Positions 44,882 to 50,590 of a stretch of DNA of 50,590 bases are shown one piece after another; the stretch's first letter is position 1; each line of letters opens with the position of its first letter. The notes under the pieces are model-generated. The model was given only the letters and a program-made list of their open reading frames with translations. It was not told where the DNA came from and did no database searches. The DNA is from Haloquadratum sp. Lineage in GTDB: Archaea > Halobacteriota > Halobacteria > Halobacteriales > Haloferacaceae. Both the position numbers and the translations under genes were made by a program. The stretch covers positions 1 to 50,590 of the forward strand of contig JAQCNF010000165.1 of NCBI GenBank assembly GCA_028275165.1, written 5' to 3'.

Positions 44882-47608
44882 ATGTTGTGCGTGAATATGG
44901 GACGTAGCGCAGGTGAATCATCGATCCTGACCCCCGATGACGCTAATCCGGCAATAGGCGCCCCCTCGAAGCTACTCGATCGGCGTGAAGAACTTACACC
45001 GATGCTCGCGCAATATCTCTCGTTGTGTGAACAATACTCTGAGGCGCTCGTACTCTTCCAGGTGGGTGACTTTTATGAGGCTTTTTGTGAGGCTGCAGCG
45101 ACTGTTGCACAACAATGTGAGGTTGCACTGACAAAACGTGAGGATTCCACAGGGACGTACCGGATGGCAGGGATTCCAGTTGATGAGGCAGCAAGCTATA
45201 TTGAAGCGCTGTTATCAGCTGAGTATCGCGTCGCTGTTGCTGATCAGGTCGAGGATGCAAGTGAATCGACTGGACTTGTCGATCGAGCTGTCACCAATGT
45301 GATCACACCCGGCACAGTAATCAACGAAGCCTTACTTGATGGAGCCTCTGCGACATACCTATCAGCGGTGACAGGCGCTCAAGAGAGTGAGGCCGTGTCC
45401 GTTGCGTCAGTCGATGTTACGACCGGCGAATGCCGCGTTACCAGTGTTGAGTCGGACGCAGTACAAGCTGAGCTGCATCGGTTATCACCTGCAGAGGTAC
45501 TTATTGATCCTCCGACACAGACCGCGCTGGGCATCACAGAAACCACGATTGGTTTTGATACAGTACTGAACACATTTGAACAGAATAACTATGACACGAC
45601 AACCTGTACAGACATTCTGTCACAGTACTGTGATTCCCCCGCAGAGGTTCTTCCGCAGAGGATTAGTCGTATCGCCGTCGCTGCTTTGCTGTCATATGCA
45701 GAGTTCACACAGGGTGGTAATGGGCCACTGGAGTACGTGTCTCAGATCACCCGCTACGATCCAGATACAGCCCTCGAGTTAGATGCTGCTGCACTCCGGA
45801 GTCTCGAAATTTTTGAGCCGCGAGCAGAAACTGGAAAAACGCTTTTGGAAACAGTTGACCGCAACAAGAGTCCATTGGGAAGACGGCGACTGGAAGCATG
45901 GCTACGTCGGCCAGAGATCGATGATGAGCGTATCGCTGCCCGACACGAAGCGGTTGAGGAGTTATGCAGACACCCGTTGCTGCGGGAACAGTTGCGAGAT
46001 ATTCTCGATCATGTTTATGATCTTGAACGACTCATTACGCGAATCGTGCGTGAGCGAGCATCAGCACGCGATCTCCGCTCGCTTCAGCAAACACTCGCGA
46101 CAGCGCCAGAACTTCGTCGCTACTTGTCTGAGTTTGAATCTGAGAGATTACAATCACTCAGGCGTTCATTAGAGTCAGTTGAGGACATATGTGAGTTAAT
46201 TGATGCTGCAATCGTTGAAGACCCACCACAACAGATTACTGATGGAGGCGTAATCGCTGAAGGGTACTCCGAAGAACTCGATGAGCTGCGTGAGATAACC
46301 TCGACGGGACGTGAATGGATCGAGCAGCTAGAACAAGATGAGCGCGAGCAAACAGGAATTGAATCACTTGAGGTCGGGTATAATCAAGTGCATGGATATT
46401 ATATTGAAGTAACAAATCCGAATTTAGACGCAGTCCCTACCCACTATACACGGCGTCAGACGCTCAAAAACGCGGAACGATTCTATACGCCGGCTCTCAA
46501 AGAACGCGAAGAGGAGATCCTCTCGGCACAGGAACGATCAGAGGCAATTGAGCATAATCTATTCTGTGCTGTTCGCAAACGCATTGGAGAGTCCGCAACG
46601 CGCATACAGGGTGTTGCTGATGTAATAGCACAGGTCGATGCGCTCGCTGGATTTGCAACACTCGCTGTTGAAGAGAATCATCACAGACCAGTGATGGGGG
46701 CAGATAGTCTCGAAATCACGGCTGGGCGACACCCTGTGGTTGAATCAGCACAGGAGTCGTTCGTCCCCAATGGAATTTCGATGGGAGAGCATCGAATTGC
46801 AGTCATTACAGGACCGAATATGAGTGGCAAGTCAACATATATGCGTCAAACCGCACTTATTGTCCTGTTAGCCCAAGCAGGAGGGTTCGTCCCGGCGACG
46901 GAAGCGAGACTCCCGATTTTTGATCGACTCTTTACTCGTATCGGGGCGTCTGATAATATCGCTGGTGGCGAATCAACATTTATGAGAGAGATGAACGAGC
47001 TGAGTGAAATCCTCCACGCCGCCAGTGTAGATTCTCTGATTCTCCTTGATGAGGTTGGACGAGGCACATCGACGGCCGATGGTCGCGCAATCGCTCAGGC
47101 CACGATTGACTTCATCGCTCGTGATATCGAAGCAACGACGCTTTTCGCGACTCACTATCACGGAATAACGACGCTGGCTAACGACTATCAGCAAGTGTGT
47201 AATCTTCACTTTACTGTCGACCGACATGCTCACTCGACTGCAGATGATACAGTGACCTTTCTCTACAGTGTCGAATCGGGTGCCGCCTCTGCTTCATATG
47301 GGCTTGATGTGGCAGCACTCGCTGGTATCCCAACAGATGTTCTCGAGAGCGCAGAGAGGTATCTCTCAGAAACAGGTCAAGAGCATTCCAATCAGTCCAA
47401 AGAGAGAGCCTCGCAGACAGATTCGGAATATATCAAGAATAACACGCTTCCGAATGACGCTGAAGCAGATGCGGCTCACACAAAAGCAACGCATAATCAG
47501 CAATCACGAGCCGTTCTTCAGGACTTACGTGAATTAAATATCGGACAAATGACGCCGTTAGAGGCTCTGAACAAGCTCGATGAAATTCGACGGCGGTTGA
47601 GTGAGTGA
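44882..47608 (+). CDS. mutS: DNA mismatch repair protein MutS
   Basis: Full-length MutS of 908 residues. The N-terminal mismatch-recognition motif is F64-Y-E66 in VGDFYEAF. The core and clamp are followed by the ABC-type ATPase: Walker A GPNMSGKSTYMRQ, ILLDEVGRGTSTADG and FATHYHGITTL. A haloarchaea-typical acidic linker precedes the C-terminal helix-turn-helix (LRELNIGQMTPLEALNKLDEI). Start ATG 44882 or 44897. No mutL is visible within the window. Confidence 0.95.
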   Translation: MLCVNMGRSAGESSILTPDDANPAIGAPSKLLDRREELTPMLAQYLSLCEQYSEALVLFQVGDFYEAFCEAAATVAQQCEVALTKREDSTGTYRMAGIPVDEAASYIEALLSAEYRVAVADQVEDASESTGLVDRAVTNVITPGTVINEALLDGASATYLSAVTGAQESEAVSVASVDVTTGECRVTSVESDAVQAELHRLSPAEVLIDPPTQTALGITETTIGFDTVLNTFEQNNYDTTTCTDILSQYCDSPAEVLPQRISRIAVAALLSYAEFTQGGNGPLEYVSQITRYDPDTALELDAAALRSLEIFEPRAETGKTLLETVDRNKSPLGRRRLEAWLRRPEIDDERIAARHEAVEELCRHPLLREQLRDILDHVYDLERLITRIVRERASARDLRSLQQTLATAPELRRYLSEFESERLQSLRRSLESVEDICELIDAAIVEDPPQQITDGGVIAEGYSEELDELREITSTGREWIEQLEQDEREQTGIESLEVGYNQVHGYYIEVTNPNLDAVPTHYTRRQTLKNAERFYTPALKEREEEILSAQERSEAIEHNLFCAVRKRIGESATRIQGVADVIAQVDALAGFATLAVEENHHRPVMGADSLEITAGRHPVVESAQESFVPNGISMGEHRIAVITGPNMSGKSTYMRQTALIVLLAQAGGFVPATEARLPIFDRLFTRIGASDNIAGGESTFMREMNELSEILHAASVDSLILLDEVGRGTSTADGRAIAQATIDFIARDIEATTLFATHYHGITTLANDYQQVCNLHFTVDRHAHSTADDTVTFLYSVESGAASASYGLDVAALAGIPTDVLESAERYLSETGQEHSNQSKERASQTDSEYIKNNTLPNDAEADAAHTKATHNQQSRAVLQDLRELNIGQMTPLEALNKLDEIRRRLSE

Positions 47609-47611
47609 CCA

Positions 47612-47851
47612 TTACCAGTTCTTGCATGTGTCGCATACCAGTGATCCTGTCAGCGACCCAGCAGAGAGGTCTTCAGACGCAATCCATAATCGCACTGCTT
47701 CATCACCGCATTCATGACATTCTGTGTCAGGAGCCCCGATGCAGAGCACAGGAGTGGTTCTCTCTAAGTCCTCGTTGGGTGTGTCCGTATCAGAGACTGG
47801 AGATGAATCCTCCGCATCAACGAAGTCATCTAATGAATGGTTTTGTGTCAT
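47612..47851 (-). CDS. small zinc-ribbon protein
   Basis: This 79-residue acidic haloarchaeal protein has a disordered N-terminal half and a C-terminal zinc-binding module (CIGAPDTECHECGDEAV ... VCDTCKNW). Function unknown. It is convergent with mutS, the stops three bases apart. Confidence 0.65.
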   Translation of the reverse strand: MTQNHSLDDFVDAEDSSPVSDTDTPNEDLERTTPVLCIGAPDTECHECGDEAVRLWIASEDLSAGSLTGSLVCDTCKNW

Positions 47852-48196
47852 TGAGATCTTTCAGTGAGAGAATGTAGTTTCTGTCGTCAAATTCACGCCT
47901 AAACATCATAAATCATACCACGCTACCTATCGCTCACTGAAGAACTCGCGCTTGAGAATGGGGGCTTTTGTATCGAAGGAACAGGACAACTGTCTTGAGG
48001 TTGGACGGCAATCTATGGCGTGAAGAGGAAAATATCCGATTCTCAGACCACGTGAGCTCACGACAGTTTGCAATAAGCGCAGTCTTCACACGTATCTGGT
48101 AAGTGATGACCTCAAGGACGTGTTCATTTTCAGTGCCTGATGGTTGATCAGGTGAGTAGGAATAATCAAATATCTTGCATGCAATCTCGTCATATG
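47852..48196. other. spacer without supported gene
   Basis: About 340 bases between the zinc-ribbon gene and the small membrane protein. I see no clear hairpin, RNA gene or transposon end. Confidence 0.4.
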
Positions 48197-48439
48197 ATGA
48201 CTCTCGTCGATTTTATCATTGAATTGGCACTGAGTACACTGCAATTAGTCAGTACGTTTGTCACAGAAGTCTTCCTTGGAGTTGGTCTGATCACCGCGAT
48301 GATCTTCGTCATTGGGGCCGTTCTGACCACGGTAACTGTTGGATACTCCAGCCTCTTGCTGGGTGGAACAATGTTAAATGCAATCACAGATTGGGGTGGA
48401 AGCGCGAGGGAGACTACGCCGCCTGATCGAAAGCCGTAG
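48197..48439 (+). CDS. small hydrophobic membrane protein
   Basis: An 80-residue protein (from ATG 48197; 48179, 48194 and an upstream start at 48140 are alternatives) with two membrane helices (LQLVSTFVTEVFLGVGLITAM and FVIGAVLTTVTVGYSSLLLGG) and a polar C-terminus. Family not recognised. Its 3' end overlaps the convergent F420-dependent reductase gene by 26 bases. Confidence 0.55.
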   Translation: MTLVDFIIELALSTLQLVSTFVTEVFLGVGLITAMIFVIGAVLTTVTVGYSSLLLGGTMLNAITDWGGSARETTPPDRKP

Positions 48440-49406
48440 CTGCGAGTTCGATCGCCTCCTCCGGCGATGGGCCTAAGGGTGACCCGATAACGATCCCGTC
48501 TGTATGCGCCGATAGCTTGTTTATACGTTCAGTAACAGTCTCAACAGTTCCAGTCGCAGAGAACGCTTCGATCATCGATGGAGTGACTAACTCAAATGCC
48601 TTGCTGAATTTACCCTCTTGTATATGCGTTCCAATCGACTCAGCACGAGCTTGGTCAATAGAGTGACGCTGTAACACTGGAGGGGCTGCGCCCGCGGTAA
48701 TATATGCGACTGGTGGACGAGCCGCCTCCGCTGCGGCGGCTTCATCCTCAGCGATACTGACACTTGCATACGCGAGAAGTTCGAATGATGATCGTGTCTC
48801 TGGCCGATCAGCGCGGCCTTCGTCAACACGCTCTCGTGCCCACGCAAGATCGCTGGGGTGTGATCCATTAAATAAGATACCATCAGCATGCTTTCCAGCC
48901 ATTCGACACATGTGCGGACCTTCACCACCAACGTATACTGGTATCTGACCGGGGACCTCAAAATTGAGGCCAGCATTCTGTGCCTCAAACGTGCCCTCAT
49001 GACTTACTCGGTCACCGTCCCAGAGTTGTTGTGCGGTCTTGAACGCCTCAAGCACAGACCGAAGGCCGCGTTCGTCCGTCAGCCCTAAGTTTTTTAATGT
49101 CGACGGATCGCCTGGACCGATACCGAAGACTGCTTGACCGTCCGTCAGTTCTGCGACAGTCGCGGTTTTCGCTGCTAACGTAACAGGATGGGTCTCATAC
49201 GGATTAGCAACCCCCGGTCCGATTTGTAAATCGTTAGTCGCTGCAGCAAGGCGACTCATCGCTGCGAAGGGGTCGCGATTATTATAATGACAAGAGACGA
49301 ACGCTGTCTCATATCCAGCGGTTTCTGCAGTCATACCTTGATTAACGAGAGTCTCGATTGGGATCTCGGGGGTCAACTCAACTCCAAGATGCTGAAAGTC
49401 ACGCAT
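48414..49406 (-). CDS. mer: 5,10-methylenetetrahydromethanopterin reductase-like F420-dependent oxidoreductase
   Basis: LLM-class flavin/F420 enzyme of 330 residues. RDFQHLGVELTPEIP at the start, the TIM-barrel strands with FVSCHYNNRDPFAAMSRLA and FGIGPGDPSTLKNLG, and PVYVGGEGPHMCRMAGKHADG are those of Mer. In non-methanogenic haloarchaea it probably acts on a tetrahydrofolate or another C1 carrier. Its ATG overlaps the end of cofE by eight bases, so the coenzyme's maker and user are co-expressed. Confidence 0.88.
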   Translation of the reverse strand: MRDFQHLGVELTPEIPIETLVNQGMTAETAGYETAFVSCHYNNRDPFAAMSRLAAATNDLQIGPGVANPYETHPVTLAAKTATVAELTDGQAVFGIGPGDPSTLKNLGLTDERGLRSVLEAFKTAQQLWDGDRVSHEGTFEAQNAGLNFEVPGQIPVYVGGEGPHMCRMAGKHADGILFNGSHPSDLAWARERVDEGRADRPETRSSFELLAYASVSIAEDEAAAAEAARPPVAYITAGAAPPVLQRHSIDQARAESIGTHIQEGKFSKAFELVTPSMIEAFSATGTVETVTERINKLSAHTDGIVIGSPLGPSPEEAIELAATAFDQAA

Positions 49407-50151
49407 ATGTCCACCCACGTACTGCTTGGCGAATAAGGTCATCATTTATATCGCGGAAATGTGCGCTGCTTTCTGCATGTGGACCCCACTCAAAATCTCG
49501 GATGACTACCACCGGTGTACCATTGTTCCCTTCACCTGCAAGAAGATTCGCAGCAGCAGCGAGTTCGTCTATCACATTTTCGACAGTTGCGGTGAGCTCT
49601 CTACCATCTCGGTCAGTCTCACCCCGCCAGTCACGGGATGGTTCAATGCCACTCCAGCCAATCGCAACACCACGTTGACCGTGCCTGAACGGCCGGCCGC
49701 ACGTGTCTGTCACAATCACCTGGTCGGTTGAGAGCGACTCAGCAATCCGATTTGCACTCTTGGAAGGATGTTTTGGCAACAAAAGTAACTCTTCATGACC
49801 AACATTTGATCGATCGATTCCTGCATTGACGCCAACGTGGCCGAATCGAGTCTCAGTGAGTAAAAAAGGAGATTCAAGAAGAATCTCAACACTTTCCTCC
49901 AAGACAGCTTGAATAAATCGCTCATCAGGATCATTGGCAGTCTCCTCAGCCAATTGTGCTGTCAGCTCGGTTGCGCGAGGTCCGGGTGGGAAATCACTTA
50001 GCGAACGCGTCCGAGCTTCAGCCTTTGAAACAACTGTTGAAGCAACACAGACGATATCATTCGAGTTAATATCGATATGGTCCGCAATTAACGTGCCGAG
50101 ATTACTTGAAGCGGTAATCTCGGGGAGGCCTTCTGGAGCATGAAGTTGCAT
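49399..50151 (-). CDS. cofE: coenzyme F420-0:L-glutamate ligase CofE
   Basis: Adds the gamma-linked glutamates to coenzyme F420, using GTP. 250 residues from ATG 50151 (MQLHAPEGLPEI), which is the usual archaeal length; the frame running up to 50364 crosses a transposon end and is not used. Motifs: VCVASTVVSKAEAR, HVGVNAGIDRSNV, VIVTDTCGRPFRHGQRGVAIG and the C-terminal ELAAAANLLAGEG. It is co-transcribed with mer. Confidence 0.94.
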   Translation of the reverse strand: MQLHAPEGLPEITASSNLGTLIADHIDINSNDIVCVASTVVSKAEARTRSLSDFPPGPRATELTAQLAEETANDPDERFIQAVLEESVEILLESPFLLTETRFGHVGVNAGIDRSNVGHEELLLLPKHPSKSANRIAESLSTDQVIVTDTCGRPFRHGQRGVAIGWSGIEPSRDWRGETDRDGRELTATVENVIDELAAAANLLAGEGNNGTPVVVIRDFEWGPHAESSAHFRDINDDLIRQAVRGWTYA

Positions 50152-50271
50152 ATATGATTCTGCAGACCAACAGGCAAAATAAGATAGATGGTGGCCATAG
50201 TCTCCGGTTTTGCCCGCTTTTAATTCCTGCGCGCTCGGACCCTTTAGCTCAAGCAATGAGCGAAGCGAACA

Positions 50272-50296
50272 AGTAGGGAAAGCGGGAGAAACAGCC
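50272..50296 (+). repeat. diverged left-end motif
   Basis: AGTAGGGAAAGCGGGAGAAA followed by CAGCC, preceded by AATGAGCGAAGCGAAC, matches the 5816-5852 sequence (AATGAGCGAAACGAAC GAGTAGGG) with some changes. No tnpB follows on this strand. It lies in the cofE upstream region and may place foreign sequence near its promoter. Confidence 0.5.
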
Positions 50297-50394
50297 GCAC
50301 GATATACCCGACAAAAGGTCACTGGCATGAGCAGATGAAGGCTCAACGTTGGCAATGTGGCCACTGTTTATATCCAACGTTTGAGTTGGAACGG

Positions 50395-50590
50395 TTAAAC
50401 GAGCGCTCTGTTTGGATTGACATCCTCACCCGCCTGAAGGCAGGGTGAATCCCGAGCGTTGGGATCTGAGGGTTTGCAGTCTGGCTGTTCTTGTGGGTGG
50501 AACGCACCCGTGGTTGTATCGAACAGGTAGACTCCGGGCTGTGCCAAACAGCCGTTACTCATATCCCCAGTTGGAGGAGTTTGAGTTATC
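50395..50590 (-). CDS. tnpB: TnpB C-terminal part (cut by window edge)
   Basis: An open minus-strand frame to the edge encodes the TnpB tail ITQTPPTGDMSNGCLAQPG, then VYLFDTTTGAFHPQEQPDC and a right-end region PNARDSPCLQAGEDVN before TAA at 50395-50397. Unlike the other copies, no stop or frameshift is seen, so this one may be intact. The coding sequence runs through the right end (GATTCACCCTGCCTTCAGGC ... GGATGTCAA on the minus strand), where the guide RNA of TnpB elements is normally encoded. Confidence 0.8.
   Translation of the reverse strand, partial: ITQTPPTGDMSNGCLAQPGVYLFDTTTGAFHPQEQPDCKPSDPNARDSPCLQAGEDVNPNRALV
50405..50460 (-). mobile_element. right end of IS1341-type element / probable omega-RNA 3' region
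   Basis: On the minus strand a hairpin CACCCTGCCTTCAGGCGGGTG lies between CCCAACGCTCGGGATT and GAGGATGTCAATC. The same layout, diverged, closes the decayed element at about 24330-24375 (CCCAACGCTCGGGGATCC ... GGAGGATGTCAAG). TnpB guide RNAs end at this boundary, so the flanking sequence below 50405 would be the guide. Confidence 0.6.

Noticed and set aside
50152-50364. N-terminal extension of CofE
   Set aside because: The extra 71 residues cross the left-end-like repeat and are not part of the CofE family; ATG 50151 gives the usual length.

Overview
The window is chromosomal DNA of a halophilic archaeon. The proteins are acidic and many match haloarchaea-only families (DUF5787, DUF5809, DUF5810, DUF5812, DUF5611, DUF6432, DUF7093 by recognition). 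Archaeal marker genes are present: PAN proteasomal ATPase, aIF1/SUI1, Pus10, pyruvoyl arginine decarboxylase, geranylgeranyl reductase-type oxidoreductase and F420 enzymes. Base composition is close to 50 % GC, low for haloarchaea. With the load of decayed transposons and long spacers this points to Haloquadratum (inference). Many starts look leaderless. No rRNA, tRNA or CRISPR array was seen.

Layout. 1-4.7 kb: end of an unknown gene, CPBP protease, Nudix hydrolase, arylsulfotransferase-like propeller, VOC protein, YdjM-like membrane protein. 4.7-7.6 kb: a gene-poor stretch with a CHY zinc-finger gene, a small membrane protein, an IS5-type transposase relic, a zinc-ribbon relic and several repeats. 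7.6-11.4 kb: minus-strand block of ABC transporter (ATPase and permease), SppA protease and DUF4350 protein. 11.4-13.5 kb: pus10-rnhB operon. 13.5-14.0 kb: hairpin-dense remnant of a small IS605-type element. 14.0-17.6 kb: secF-secD, DUF5812 and a membrane protein. 17.7-23.1 kb: pgi behind a perfect inverted repeat, a lone AAA ATPase, an MBL-fold hydrolase, DUF5787 and NifU-domain protein. 23.2-24.4 kb: decayed tnpB. 24.8-27.7 kb: ROK sugar kinase and three haloarchaeal conserved genes. 28.2-32.2 kb: YgfZ/GcvT-like protein, geranylgeranyl reductase-like flavoprotein, arginine decarboxylase, PAN. 32.4-34.0 kb: decayed IS1341-type element. 34.4-39.3 kb: Dut/Dcd-family enzyme, aconitase, RimI, DUF5810, DUF5809, a second Nudix protein. 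39.4-40.0 kb: a further tnpB relic. 40.1-44.7 kb: aIF1 and a tightly overlapping MoxR-DUF58-transglutaminase operon. 44.9-47.6 kb: mutS. 47.6-50.15 kb: small zinc and membrane proteins, an F420-dependent reductase and cofE. 50.4 kb to the edge: the open 3' end of a tnpB.

Working together: overlapping stop/start codons indicate translational coupling in ABC ATPase/permease, sppA/DUF4350, pus10/rnhB, secF/secD, moxR/DUF58/transglutaminase and cofE/reductase. Themes are envelope and secretion (SecDF, SppA, CPBP, MoxR operon), proteostasis (PAN, AAA), nucleic-acid upkeep (MutS, RNase HII, Pus10, Dut-like) and central carbon metabolism (Pgi, ROK kinase, aconitase).

The mobile DNA is almost all wreckage: one IS5-type relic, three decayed tnpB copies, one tnpB-less remnant, and an open tnpB 3' end running off the right edge. 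Around it lie repeated end sequences and a small double-hairpin unit, present at least twice and probably three times, that interrupts one tnpB. This unit and the inverted repeat in front of pgi are the least expected signals. I found no complete novel defence or biosynthetic system.
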